Shown here in pieces: positions 11,018 to 22,969 of a stretch of DNA of 64,000 bases (positions are counted from its first letter, which is position 1; the number at the start of each line of letters is the position of its first letter). The translations under genes and the position numbers were made by a program. The DNA is taken from NCBI RefSeq assembly GCF_000321225.1, contig NW_004450660.1:415673-479672 (forward strand). Reading direction: 5' to 3'. Under the pieces are notes generated by a model, which saw nothing but the letters and a program-made list of their open reading frames with translations, ran no database searches and was not told the origin of the DNA. The stretch comes from Odobenus rosmarus divergens. Taxonomy: Eukaryota > Chordata > Mammalia > Carnivora > Odobenidae.

Positions 11018-11520
11018 ACTACTGGGAGTATTTGTACAAGCCAAGCCATTAGATTAGTAGCATAGAATAGAGAACATAGAACCAATATATGTTTGTATGT
11101 TGACGATGTATTTCACAAATATTAGCTCGGTATATAGCAGTGATGGGATAAATTGGCAAAGAAAGAATGGGCTCTTCTCAGCCTGTGCATGGAGATATAA
11201 ATGTGCATAATAACCTCTGTGAAGAAGCAAATCAGCAAGTTTAAGATGCACACAACCTGTGACCTAGCAGTTCTAATGTAGGTATCTGTGATGGAGGAAC
11301 CATCATATATGGGATCAGAAACATGCACGGAGGTACTTGTTAAAAAGCATGACTTCAAATAGGAACTTGTCTGCCCTTTAATAATGAAAGGGATAAGCTA
11401 TGAGTTGGGATTCATTTATAAAATGGAATATTTCAAACATTTAAGGGATTTAATGATTTATTATTTTGAAACTTATTTTATGGACAGCAGCAGCTGAATA
11501 AAATATAGACAGCTCTAAAA

Positions 11521-12260
11521 GTTTAACAGAATGATGTACAATTGGTGTCATTATGGTTAATTAAATCTTGTTCCCCTTGTGTCTGTGCATGCGTTGAATT
11601 TACTCTAAAGCCTTTGGAAGATGCATGGCCCTGCACACATGTTGGTTTCAGACTTAAGGTCTTCAGAAGCAGGAGAGAAGAAATTTCTGTTGTGAGAAGC
11701 CACCCAGTTTGTGATAATTCATACATTAATTCATACATACATACTTCATACAGAAATGAATACATTGGCCAAACAGGCAGAAACTCAGTCCTGAATATGT
11801 GCTTGGAGAGTGGTGTCTGAGCTCTAAATGGTGGAAATTAAGCCAAAGAAGGAGTTGTTTAGGTCTTTGTCTCACTAGCACTGACCCTGGGAAAAAATAA
11901 ACCAGTATGGGAATGCTCTGCACAACTGGTTGAAATCACACCATCAAGGGACAGGCAAACCCACAGGGCCAGAAATGGCAGGGAGCAGCCCCCTCTGCCA
12001 AACTGAGAATGCCCCCAACTTGACAAGACCTGTGTGTGTGCACAGAAATTTCTAGAAGGAAATAAATCCTACATAGGACAATGGTTGTTGATGGACTCTG
12101 AAGAATTGGGAACGAAGGTGGTTCTTATATCCCCGTGATTTACAATACATAGAACTTTTGCTTACCTTTGTACCCCCATTTCACATTTTCGTTCTTATAC
12201 ACATCCTGGTTAGTGTGGCCATTGGGTTGTTCAGAGGAAGTTTTGCCCTTGATTCTGAGG
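11521..12260. other. Unique sequence, nothing recognised
   Basis: No family or coding frame recognised. An imperfect ATTCATACATAC cluster lies near 11718-11765. Confidence 0.45.
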
Positions 12261-12298
12261 GGTGTGTGTGTGTGTGCATGTGTGCGTGTGTGTGTGTT
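12261..12298. repeat. (GT)n microsatellite, interrupted
   Basis: GT dinucleotide run with CATG and GCGT interruptions. Confidence 0.9.
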
Positions 12299-12414
12299 TG
12301 CTGAAGAGAGTGATCATTAAGTCAAGGAACATTCCAACCACCTAACTACAAATTAGTTAAATGGATACCAATCTCAGTCCACAAATCACAAATTGCCAGA
12401 TAGAGTACATCTAA

Positions 12415-12740
12415 TTTTTTTTTGCATAAATCAACTTTATTTCAAGCATAAGCTCCCTGGGATGTGAGATATCTAATGTCAGTCATTCCTGGAGGACTTT
12501 GTCTCTTCCCTTGAATCTATGGTACTGTACTAGGGACAAGCATACAAAATCTTCTGTAATGTCACATGTCAGGGATGCTCATTTATCAGCAATGGGCCCC
12601 AGCCACTCTGCTGTTGCCAACAACTTCCTTGCCCCAGCAGAAATGATGTCTTCAGCTTTGCTGATGCTTTCATGTGTGGTGAGGATAGGAAATGCACCAC
12701 CATTCTCCCTGAGGTATGCCCAGGGCACAGATTTTCATTC
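12415..12740 (-). pseudogene. Possible processed pseudogene or 3' exon, A-tailed
   Basis: Read on the minus strand, this unit has an open frame of 51 codons between an in-frame stop at 12735-12737 and a TGA stop at 12579-12581. The peptide begins KSVPWAYLRENGGAFPILTT and ends EWLGPIADK. It continues into 3' UTR-like sequence with AATAAA (12436-12441) and an A9 run (12415-12423) about 12 bases beyond it. Signal spacing and tail are what a processed transcript copy would show. I do not recognise the protein and could not find a matching TSD. A genuine terminal exon or a coincidental frame are alternatives; the plus strand is also open here. Confidence 0.35.
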
Positions 12741-14681
12741 TCCAGAGCTCATAGGCCTTTTTTTTTTTTTTAATTTTTCAGTCTTTGGGAGACTCTTTTC
12801 AGTAATTAAAATCTTTCCCCGGAGCTACATCCCCCACACCCTTCTTTCTCAGATACCTAATATAACCGTACTCTGTGGCTGAGATTTTTGGAAAGGAAAT
12901 GCAGGAATGCTTTCTGCCCCATCTCACACTTCAGCTGAGACAAGGAAACCCAGAGCCTGTGGCCTGCTTGAATCAACCACACGAGAGAGCAAACACAGTT
13001 GCTCTTAACACTGTAACTTTAAAATACAGATCCAAGTTAACATCCTCAACTTCCCAGCCATCTTGGTCTCTACTTTCAGACACACTCGTGTGTGTACAAT
13101 TCATCCTCAGTAGCACAGCGGGCCTGTGTCTGAGCAGAGAGGCAATGGAAATATGTCTGTATGGTGCCCCTCATCCCCTATTAAGAGGACGTTTGTGAAT
13201 GCCAGGGAGTCTCAATGCAGCTTGTCTTCCACTGATCTGGAGAGAGTTTTCCTTAGGTAAAGTTACTAGGTTCGTTTAGCGTCCAAGGGGAAAGTGCTCT
13301 CTGTGACAATGACATTTCTAAAGCTCCGTGCTTAGCCGAACTTGACAGCCTCACTCCACACTCACGCATTCAATGACATAATCAATGATAAAAACCTGGG
13401 AGATGTCGGGATGCTGCAGGAATGCAACGAAAAGGTCTCCTTCTCTGGTTTAGCCCCCGTGCTAGACAAGCGCACCCAGATACCATGGGGTGAGAATCTG
13501 GGGTGGCACCATTTCAATTTACTTTGTGGGTCTCTGAGGGTAGTCACTCAAAGGAACTGATGAAATGTGACATTTTTCATTGAGCTAATATCTTGTCTGG
13601 GAAACTAGTTTCATTTTCTTCAACTTTCTTTAACATTTGGGGAAATATTGGGTAGCCTTAATCAAAGATTTAGCCTTAACTATTTTTTTTGTTAATATCT
13701 TCAAAATATATGTCTCCGGGAAACACCTCATTCCTGAGGGTCAGCAGTTTACTTGAAATGCCCACCTCGAGTCAATAAGGTATCTCAGTGCAACGTATCA
13801 TAAACTTCCTTCATGAACTAATTTCTCCCCAAATGTCTTACTCCTGTTTTCTTCTTCACTTCAATACAGCACCATCCACCTGATTACTCAAAGTAGAAAA
13901 TATGTTGCAGATTTCCACTCCATACTCATTTTCCTCTATCCATTTTTTGTTAGGTTTGTATTTATCTTAGAGTTTTTTGGGGTTATTTGCTCAACAATGT
14001 ACAGTAAGAATTCTATTTCACATCACATTACATCCACACACATATCTAAAATAAAAGTTTCACAAAATAATAATAACCCCCACTTTGTGTAGTATGCATT
14101 AATAATTGACCATTCTTTTCTGCTCTATTCGATTTCACTTCTCTTTCAAAAGCTGGTTGTGCTCCACTAAATTGATTTCACAAGCTGTTAATGTGTTGCA
14201 ACCGGCAGTTTGGAAAACAAAGTCAGATGAAGCCACAGAACATGAGCTTTATAGGGAAATAAATGTAAAACCTTTGCTAAAATATGTAATGCCTGGTAGA
14301 TCCTAGGTTACTATTAATTGAACTTTTAAAGACATTTTTAACCCCTCGGTTTTATTTACGTTATTAATATGCTTCCTTGACTAACCTTCCCCCTTTTCTG
14401 AATGTTCATCTTGTACACATATTTCCAGACATGAATGCCATTTCTCCCATAAGACTCCAAGCGTTTGTTGAATTGGAAATGATTAGGAAGAAACTGTGTC
14501 CTCATGGGAAATCCATATGACTTTCTCCCACCTCTCCATCCACATGCACTCCATCCACATCCACAGCACTCTCCACAGCCTGAAAGGTCCATGGGCAGAA
14601 CTAGGATGCATTCCTCTGTGTGCCTTTGATAGCTTCTAGTCAGGTCCTTTACAAGATCCAGTGCTTAAGAAGGGCACCTGA
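12741..14681. other. Unique sequence with T-run
   Basis: A T-run lies at about 12758-12771. I see no repeat family or credible coding exon. Several short open frames on both strands have no recognisable motif. Confidence 0.45.
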
Positions 14682-14892
14682 GGGGCACCTGGGTGGCTCA
14701 GTCAGTTAGGTGTCCAACTCTTGATTTTGGCTCAGATCATGATCTCAGGGTCATAAGATCCAACCCCAAGCCAGGCTCTGAGCTGTGTGTGGAGTCTGCT
14801 TGAAATTCTCTCTCTTCCTCTGCCCTCCCCCTGCGCGCCCTCTCTCTTTCTCTCTAAATAAATTAATTAATTAAAGAAATCTTAAAAAAAAA
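14682..14892 (+). mobile_element. Can-SINE (older class)
   Basis: Head GGGGCACCTGGGTGGCTCAG, then AACTCTTGATTTTGGCTCAG and a CT-rich 3' part with an A-tail. Flanked by an imperfect TSD, AGAAGGGCACCTGA (14668-14681) and AAAGAGGCACTTGA (14893-14906). The TSD itself resembles the SINE head, so the boundary is uncertain by a few bases. Confidence 0.92.
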
Positions 14893-15227
14893 AAAGAGGC
14901 ACTTGAAAGAAAGTGTTAATAGGATTGGCAAACTAATCATATCCGCTTCCAGTGGGACAAGATAAGGAAATATGACTGTTTCAGACTTGTTTGATCACAA
15001 ACTCTTAACTCTAAGAGCACTAACTTTCCAAATTAGGGCCACACATGATACTAAATATGAGTAGGATCAGTACAAGGCTATTGCTCTTATTGGCAAAATT
15101 CCGAGACAAATTAGAAAGGTCCCTCAAAACGTTGCCTTTAAATTCGTTCTTCATGTGATAGGCCACATGAAAAGGGAAAAAAAAGGGGGAGAGAAAGAGG
15201 ATATGACAATAAAATCAAGATAGCTGA

Positions 15228-15312
15228 GTTATGTACATGTATATATGTCATTATATATAATTGTATAATGAATATATATTATAATATAATATGTAACATA
15301 TATATGTAATTT
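15228..15312. repeat. AT-rich low-complexity tract
   Basis: Dense ATATAT-type sequence with several short palindromes (for example ATTATATATAAT). Could extrude hairpins; no family recognised. Confidence 0.7.
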
Positions 15313-15490
15313 GAGGGACTCCTCCTATTATTAGCATTATGTTTGTCACATATTGAATCATAATTGAGAGCACTGATCTTTAGAAATCTTTATTTGCATA
15401 GCCCCTGAAATAATTTGGTAAAACAATGAGATTTCTGACTCAGTAAAAATATGGGCATCTAAAGCTTTTCATCTTAAGTTTATTTTATTT

Positions 15491-15687
15491 TTTCCAAAGA
15501 TTTTATTTATTTGTCAGAGAGAGAGAGAGAGAGCACAAGTGGGGCGGGGGCAGCCGGCAGAGGGAAAGGGAGAAGCAGACTCCCCCACTGAGCAGGGAGC
15601 CCGATGTGGAACTCCATCCCAGGACCCTGGGATCATGACCTGAGCTGAAGGCAGATGCTTAACTGACTGATCCACCCAGGTGTCCCA
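15491..15687 (-). mobile_element. Can-SINE (younger class)
   Basis: Reverse-strand element with CAAAGATTTTATTTATTTGTC at the tail side and GATCCACCCAGGTGTCCC at the head. TSD TCATCTTAAGTTTA (15469-15482) and TCATCATAAGTTTA (15688-15701), 13 of 14 matching. Confidence 0.93.
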
Positions 15688-15776
15688 TCATCATAAGTTT
15701 AAATGGTTTCAGAGGATCGCATTCTGCAGATTTTTACAAATAAAGTGGTTATGTCATACTTTTAAATACATCAAAC

Positions 15777-15970
15777 GGGGGCGCTTGGGTGGCTCAGTCG
15801 GTCAAGCCTCTGCCTTTGGCTCAGGTCATGATCTTGGGGTCCTGGGATCAAGCTCCGTGTCGGGCTCCCTGCTGAGTAGGGAGTCTGCATCTCCTTCTCT
15901 CTTTCTCCTGCTGTCTCTCCCCTTGCTCATGCTCTCTCTCTCTCTCACATAAATAAATAAAATCTTAAAA
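15777..15970 (+). mobile_element. Can-SINE (younger class)
   Basis: Head GGGGGCGCTTGGGTGGCTCA, internal TCCTGGGATCAAGCTCCGTG, tail AATAAATAAAATCTT. Perfect 13-bp TSD, AAATACATCAAAC, at 15764-15776 and 15971-15983. Confidence 0.95.
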
Positions 15971-16068
15971 AAATACATCAAACAAAATCTAAATATTGTA
16001 ATAACATGAAACTCACTAACACAAAAATATGCAAACATACTTCTTTAAAAAAACATTTAACAATTTTT

Positions 16069-16270
16069 GTTTTTTTTTAGAGAGGAGAGTGCCTGTGCGT
16101 GCTGGGGGTGGGGGGAGGGGAGAGGGGGAGAGGGGGAGAGAAAAATCTTAAGCAGGCTCCACCCCCAGTGGGGAACCTGACTCAGGGATTGATCTGAAGA
16201 TCCTGGGATCAAGGTGTGAGTGGAAATCAAGAGTCAGATACTTAACCTATTCAGCCACCCAGGCACCCCA
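16069..16270 (-). mobile_element. Can-SINE (older class)
   Basis: Reverse-strand element ending CAGCCACCCAGGCACCCCA. TSD ACATTTAACAATTTTT (16053-16068) and ACATTTACTGATTTTT (16271-16286), 13 of 16 matching, consistent with an older copy. Its purine-rich part holds closely spaced G-runs at about 16103-16140. Confidence 0.9.
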
Positions 16271-16286
16271 ACATTTACTGATTTTT

Positions 16287-18094
16287 ATGTCTTTCTTTTT
16301 CCGTCTTGAGCTCCCATTTTGTTTTATTCTTGCTCCATAGTGTTATCCTAATGTATTATAATTATATATTTAAAAATTCTTTATTAGTCACTCTGTCACA
16401 CATACCTACAACAAAATATGCATATATAGTAGGTATGCATATATAAAAACATTTTAATATGTTTTGTTTCCTGTGGATGTAACTATTAAAAAACATTTTT
16501 TTTTCTGGATTGGGATGTTACATTATTGTTAGTACTCAATCTGTAAACAGCATAAATCAATTATAAATTCTGACAATTATTAAATATAAATGAAATTTTA
16601 TTGGAATTCCACTTCTTAATAAGGCAAATCATGCCCAGACTCTTTGTAGGCATTAATGAAAGAGAAAGGGGGTGTACTGGCAAGAACGAGTCTATCTGGA
16701 GCTAGTATATTATTTTTTTTAAATACGAAGTAGAAATTATTAAACCTTTTATAGGATGAAATAAAATGACAATTGACTGTAGTTCATATAAATATTTAAT
16801 GGTAATTGTTAAAAATTAGGTTTTAATAACTCTTTGAATAGCACAAAGGATGTGAAATATATAACATGATATTTTTATCTGAGATTTTATCCAGTGTCTT
16901 TTGAAAATTTGGTAGTCCCATAAAATATTTCAGTGACTGTGAAAAGTTTCAACCACTTACCTACTCTGCTTATGCTGTTTGGAAGGAGCTTGTTTTTCTA
17001 GCTCTTGACTTGCCCTAAGGATAAGTATTGAGCATAGCTGGGGGGAATTGCTTACATTTAGATATGTGAAAAGTAAAAAGCAATTCTTAGCATTCCATTT
17101 TTCCTGCTGATGCTCTCTTTAATTTACTTTCTTGCAGCTCCTTTGACAAATGCCAAGGAATAGAAGAATCCAAATCTTTGCTGTAGGTTTATAGGTTTAT
17201 GGCAGCTTGATTATAATCATTTTAAGAGGTTTCCCTTTGCTTAACTCTTAAAGATTTTCATTCCACGGGACACTGAACCACCTAAGTTTGGGGGTGGTTG
17301 AAGTGGATGCCTCTCAGGCAAATTATTTTTTCTAAAGAGACTACATGGAAGATGATTACTTCAAAACTGATTTTCTTATATCTATCCATAGTCGTATACC
17401 TGCTATAAATCCTTCATGTGTTCCATGAGTACCCAGGGAATGTGACTCAAACCAAGCTTTAAGACAAAGGATTCTTCTTAAGGGATAAATAATTGGTTTT
17501 GAGTTATTCCTCCTTTACTATATTAGGGAGTGGGGGACAATTCTAAAAATGTCTAGGTATGCCCTAGATAAATAGTCCTTAACCTTATGTATTTTCCTGT
17601 AGCTCCAAGAAGATCTATGAACCCCTATAACTATGTTTGTATGTGTGTATATCTGCTTTTTGTGGGGCACGGGATTATAGCTTTTATCAGATTCCATAGT
17701 GACGTGTGACCCCAGAGAGTTTAAGATTCACTGACTTAGAATTCTTGTCCTTGACTCCTATGGAATCTCTAAAATTACATTACAAAAAATATTTTTTTAA
17801 GTAAGGTGAAAAAGAATAGTGGACCGGTATGTCAATATTTAAAAAAGTAAATGTGTGCCCAGAAGCAAAATATTAACCAAGTAAACTTACATGTTAGAGT
17901 GTAAATCTGAAAATCTTTATTAAAGGAAGCAGATACCAGGTTTCACATGGGGAATTTCAAGCAGAAACATGCCTTAAAGGATGCATATGTACCTACAATT
18001 TTAAATATTTTTCTTCAAGCCAACTTCCTGGTTTCTTCTTTTGGAAAAAAAAAACAAAAACAAAACCTAAAACCTTTTTGTAGAAGACTTAATA
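16287..18094. other. AT-rich unique sequence
   Basis: No gene or repeat family recognised. Short tandem of TATGCATATATA units near 16418-16444. Confidence 0.45.
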
Positions 18095-18295
18095 ATGATA
18101 ATGCTAACAGCTATGTTTAGTGATCAACTACTATGTTTCATGCACTTTACAAATCTCCCGTCCCAGAGAGCTGCTGCTCTTTAAGGGATGGGACAAATAT
18201 GGTTCAAAGACTTTGAGCGAGTTGCCCAAGGTCACACAGCCAGGGAGGCCACAAGTCTGAGCTCAGAGTCCACGTACCTGTGACCGTCTGTTCCA
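18095..18295 (-). mobile_element. MIR, antisense
   Basis: Contains GTTGCCCAAGGTCACACAGC followed by CAGGGAGG and upstream ACTATGTTTCATGCACTTTAC, the reverse-complement order of the MIR core and 3' part. Confidence 0.88.
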
Positions 18296-19339
18296 TCCCA
18301 TCATATTTTGGTGGGATGACCACTGGGCACAACAGCCAGCAGTTCCAGGGATGACAGCCATAAATACTGTTCCAACCTTTCAAATGTCTCTTGAAAAACT
18401 TGGAGACCTGGAGCAAAAGGACCAAGGAATCACAGCAAGTGTCCGCTGTGACCCACCTTTGTCTGACCGGGGTTGTGCTTTCCCTGTGTACTTATCATTA
18501 GGTTTCACTGTCCCTCTATATTTCCTTGGCTTCTTGTACCTGTCAAGGATCCTCCAAATCAAAGGGGCTTTCTTGCATTGACTGCCTTATTTCAGCATGA
18601 CTGCTGAGTCTCTAAAGAAGATATATTCGACACGAATGAGATTTTTTCCTCCTCAGGTCTCTCTCCCACATTGAGTTATGTGTCACATTCATTTCTCCCT
18701 CTGCTGCAGTATATTATGTCTCCCAAATTCTCATTTGTTTTTTAGACATCTCTACCTGGAGTGTCCAGTCTCTTAAGCTTGTCGTCTTGTTTGTGTTCTA
18801 CTTGTCTTAAAGCTCTGAGGGATTTTACCTCTTAAAAGCTCAGTCCATGGGCTCACGGGGTCCTAACAACATGTCTGCTCAAAGCACTTGGCCTTCAAAT
18901 GGTTCTAGAAACTTCCTAACCTCTCCTCCTCTGAAGTTAAAATAATGAGTGGAAGTCAGTTAGAAGCAGATGTTTTATTTGCATTTTCATTTGTAGCAGC
19001 TTAAACTAGTTTGTCTGGGTCATCCATTTAAATGGGAATTATTCCTAATGAAAGCAAATTTGACTTTGATAAAGGAAGCAGTACCCAATGCGCTATTGGG
19101 TGGGTATCCTCTGAGTTCCCTGTTCATGTTTTCAAGTTTGAAAATTTGGCCACAAAATAGTGGCTAAAACCTGTTTTAAATACTCCAATTGGGCTTTAGT
19201 CATCGTAGCTTCCTGTTAAGGACTTTGCCTTGTATTTCTTTGGGGGCTGCGTGTCACATGCTTAGGGATTTAAAACGTTAATCAAAAGTTTTACTATTTA
19301 CACAGATTACACAGTTGTGCAGATCTCCTGTGAGATGTG
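18296..19339. other. Unique sequence, nothing recognised
   Basis: No repeat family or coding exon recognised. Confidence 0.45.
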
Positions 19340-19450
19340 GTACTTCCTATCTAAATGCTCAGCTCCTTGAGGACAGGAGCCACACCTGACTCATATTTAT
19401 TTCTATTGCACTTAGCCCAATGGCTGGTATATATTAGAGCAGAGATGCTC
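19340..19450 (+). mobile_element. L2 3' fragment
   Basis: AGCTCCTTGAGGACAGGAGC followed by CACTTAGCCCAATGGCTGGT is the characteristic L2 3'-end order (gagggcaggga ... cacctagcacagtgcctgg). Confidence 0.8.
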
Positions 19451-19527
19451 ATGGGCCCAGTGAATGGATGCAGGCTCCCTTCCATAAACTAGAAGAATAT
19501 TCTTGACATACTGTCCACAAGGCATGT

Positions 19528-19563
19528 ACTTTTCCTGTAATGGACACTTTTCCTGTAATGGAG
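19528..19563. repeat. 18-bp tandem duplication
   Basis: ACTTTTCCTGTAATGGAC at 19528-19545 repeats as ACTTTTCCTGTAATGGAG at 19546-19563, differing only in the last base. Confidence 0.97.
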
Positions 19564-20294
19564 ACTGCTCCCTGCTCTTCATGGAATTTATTGACTGGCC
19601 CAGACTCTGGCTCATCTCATCACTAGGAAATGGATATCATCTGTCTGGCATGTAAAGGGAAGCATTTGCAGATGCCCATATTTCCTAAAACCAAGCCTCC
19701 CCTCCTAGATAATTGAATTCTCAGAACTCTGATCTGGACTGGGGTCCTTAGAAGGTGACATGTGGAGGAAGGCGGCCAAGAGTACTGCTGGGCATCTGCT
19801 GGGCAGACATCACTGGGAGCTGGTCACTGTCTTCACAAAGGTAGATTCAAGACGCTAAGGTGATCCCAAGCAGTGTTCCCAGGGAGACCAGGAAGAGGGA
19901 AAAAGAAATTCTCAGCAAAGGTTTACATCAGAGGACCAGAAAGGTGGAGCCAGCAGCTCCAAAGGCCAAACTGGGGACCATCCCAGAAGTCAGGAGACAC
20001 AGGGAGGCTGTCTTTTATGGCGAGAACTGGGGATACTCAAGTCACTCAGAGAGATGAGGGCTGACACTGAATCTCAGCTCCATGGGTTTCAAAGACCTGG
20101 TGGGCAAAAGATGAAGAAAACAACTGTCACTCGAAAGCAGTGAGAATTTCTGTTTCTCTAGATGCGGATACTTGAGTTTACCACTGAGGAACCCTCTCTC
20201 CTTTTAAGAACTGCCTAAGTGAGCTATTTAGTTATATGGACATAAGCCCAAACTCCTTTCCTGAGATAAAGACATGGCTCAAAGGAAGGAAAAT
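19564..20294. other. Unique sequence, nothing recognised
   Basis: No family recognised; short open frames only. Confidence 0.45.
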
Positions 20295-20320
20295 AACAAC
20301 AACAACAACAACAACAACAA
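20295..20320. repeat. (AAC)n microsatellite
   Basis: Eight AAC units plus a partial unit. In one plus frame it creates a run of asparagine codons within a 156-codon open frame, which I do not consider a gene. Confidence 0.95.
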
Positions 20321-21789
20321 AAACTTCAGAGTGGAAAAGGGCCAGGGTCACCCAGAAGCCAAACAGCTGCTTCTGGAAAACAGTGGGGAGGCCACGGAAG
20401 GGCAGGCTAGGCTTTGTCTTCCATGTACCCCTCCACTGCTCTTGGAGCCCCTTGGTGTAAGGATGGGGAGAGAGCTGTCAGCTGTCAGCCTGACTGACGC
20501 TTTGACACCATGTTCTAGAGGAACTACTTGGGGTCTTGTAACAAAATATGGTGGAGGCTTGGTGAGAGGGCCACTCACTCTGCCTGGGCCCCCAAACTAC
20601 TTTGGATCTGCCACCTCAAGGAATGTCCCCTTTGTGAGTATTCTGTTTTCAGCACAAACACTGGGCTTGATACTCTTGGTGGCACCATTAGCAGGGGTGA
20701 TCATCTTTCAAGCAGCCGCTTGGGTAATGGATTGTGACACCTGAGTGCCCATGCAGGAAAAAAAAAATACAGCATGGACTCTGTGTGACAGGCATGTGTG
20801 GGCTGGTAGACACCCCTCTAGGGGCTCCAAGACCCTATGAAGGGGACTGAAATGCAGATAAAAATAACCATGCAAGATAATAATACTAACACTAGGATTA
20901 AACAGTCATGCAAGCAAGAAACTGAGCATGCTTAAATAAATGTGATCTCTTATTAATAACCCTGGGCTTCTAGGGAAATTTAAAATGTTATAAAGAGAAG
21001 CTAAGAACTGTTAGGAAGTTACAAGCAAAGATTCTACTGAGCTATGTTTGCTGAAAAATGTGCTGGTGTCAACATAGCAACTGTGAAGAGTTAGCCTGTA
21101 TCGAATAGATACAGAGAAACAAGTTTCTAATTTTCTGGTAAAAATCATAGGCAACTATGAGATACAACATTTGAGATAGAACAATCAGGTCTTTGGGAAC
21201 TTACTGTAAGTGACCTGAGCGGGTCCAATCCTCCTTCCGGCTCTGAATAGCTCGCTTACCTCACGTGTGGTCCCCACTCCTGGGATCCATCTCAATGTTT
21301 TTTGGTTAGTGTCCCCAAAGTCATCCTTCTTCTGACTTGATTTCAAGGGCAAAGAATGCCTCTAATTCCAATTTTTTGGGTCCTTGGTTCCCAAAATAAC
21401 CTCAGTAGCTCTGTAGTTAACAGATTATTAATCTTCTTATGTCTTCTAGATGTTTTTGTTTGCTTCTTCCCGCCCCCATGGCGCCTATAATGAAAAGTAA
21501 CCCGTTGTACCTGCATTCTTGTATATGATTGTTTTTACTAGTACTCCTAGTACTACTCTTACCACCACTAGTATCATTGTATCCTTCCTTAGAGGGCCAC
21601 TCTAGGCAAAATTAGACCAAAACGTGCCTTTGGCTGGGTTCCTTTCTGACCTCTTTTTGTCATAACCTTGCGTCTGCTGCTGAGACACACATGAAGGGAA
21701 GCCCACATGCCTGTCTAGTTATTGAAAGAATAGCGGGAAAGATACCTTTAAGAGAAGATGAAGAAGGCAGGTGTACACAGTGAAGGTCA
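20321..21789. other. Unique sequence, nothing recognised
   Basis: No repeat family identified. The open frame to 20744 runs through ordinary non-repetitive DNA without a domain. Confidence 0.45.
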
Positions 21790-21965
21790 AATGTATGTCC
21801 AGTTTTGTTCTGGCTTTTTCTCTGAAATGCATGTCATGACTATTTCCAAATGTGAGTAGATATTCTTGGATATGACGGTTTTAATGCCTACATAGTATTC
21901 CACTATCTGGATTGACCAGAAGTTCTTTTATTCTTGATTTTGAAGGTTAACTCCTTCATATTACC
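21790..21965 (-). mobile_element. L1/HAL1-like antisense fragment
   Basis: CTACATAGTATTCCACTATC followed by TGGATTGACCAGAAG resembles the reverse complement of the L1 ORF2 C-terminal region (atacaatggaatactatgcagcc). Strongly diverged; family uncertain. Confidence 0.35.
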
Positions 21966-22895
21966 ACTGTATTGTTCACTTTAGTTTTTGCATTCTGCTT
22001 TCCTTTACAAAAGAGCAAGCAAAAAATGCAATAGTGTGTTCAATTAATTGTACAAACACCACTTCACCTATATGGATGGCAATATTGTTCAGATTGAGTT
22101 GTTAGTCCAGCAAGTAGTCATTTATGTTAATGAGGTTATATCTGAAAGTCTAACTAGGCATAGCAAATGTGGCTTAGAGTGCTGTTGATTTATGCATGAA
22201 AATGCATAGTTTTAGAAAGACGCATGCACAAAATTTGAAGAATGTCTGAATGCCAGTAATAATCAATTAGAATAATGGGGAATATATATTAAGAAATCAG
22301 ACCTCTTTTTCAACAATAAAATTAGTCCCCTGGAATTCCGAATATTATTTCAAATAAATGAACAAACATAATTTTGGGTAAAAATTACTTTTGAAAATTG
22401 ATATTTTTTATTACCTGGATAAATGTCAAACTATTGTAGAATTTAAAGCAATAATGGATACATTCTAGAATATTCATGGCTATATATTACTTTATATAAT
22501 TTGAATTAGCTTAATTTAAATTAATTTTTAAAATTGTAAGCTCTCTGGAATGGAATAACCTTTAGAACATGTAAATCAATTGTTTAACTTTCATACAGAC
22601 ATATTTTTAGGAACTTAATTATAAAAGAAAGTAGGAGGTAGATCGTTATGATTCTTTTGATCTGGCCATCATTTCAGCTTTGTGAATGTACAATTGTATC
22701 ACCTAAAAATAGCTTAAAATATTTTCTTGTAGCATTGCTTCATGCTAAGAAGTTAATGCTGAGTAATACTGGAGTTAGTAATCATCTCTGGTTTGATTTA
22801 ATATTTTATGGAGATGTAGGCTTTGGGCTTGAAATAAATCTTCATTTTGTCTGACAAAATGAAGAAATGTGACTGGTGGACCATAGTCAACCAAG
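21966..22895. other. AT-rich unique sequence
   Basis: No repeat family recognised. The low-complexity-poor block at about 22080-22290 looks like it could be conserved non-coding DNA, but the single sequence cannot show that. Confidence 0.4.
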
Positions 22896-22969
22896 GAACT
22901 TAATGCAGTCGAGTGGTAAGAGAACTGGATCAGAAGATCTCTCTTCTCTTTCTTGCCTCAACTGCTAGA
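22896..22969. repeat. Composite duplicated patch
   Basis: Positions 22896-22936 are a perfect 41-bp reverse-complement copy of 24968-25008. Positions 22935-22969 are a 33-of-35 direct copy of 23748-23782. The two pieces overlap by AG at 22935-22936. Matches stop sharply at both outer ends. The 24968-25008 source lies within MIR-like antisense sequence. Two independent MIR copies would not be expected to agree perfectly over 41 bp. Confidence 0.9.

Larger units (their letters stand above)
8044..11520 (+). mobile_element. Second old L1M, split by five insertions
   Basis: One degenerate plus-strand L1 can be followed through the nest. The ORF2 reverse-transcriptase region lies at about 8820-9400. 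ORF2 continues to TTGGACAAGCTGATTCTAAA near 9803-9822, resumes as ATGGAAGAATGAAAAGGC after 10134, then AAAACTACTGGGGGTATT near 10234. It resumes again after 11018 to the C-terminal region (ACCTGTGACCTAGCAGTTCT near 11257; TTATAAAATGGAATATTTC near 11415). Inserted into it are SINEs at 8337 and 8622, a retrocopy at 9830, and a younger L1 at 10255. The (CA)n tract at 8233-8250 is also inside. No intact reading frame survives. Confidence 0.75.

Noticed and set aside
20274..20744. 156-codon plus-strand frame with an asparagine run
   Set aside because: The asparagine run is an (AAC)n microsatellite; the rest has no domain, and nothing around it suggests a gene.
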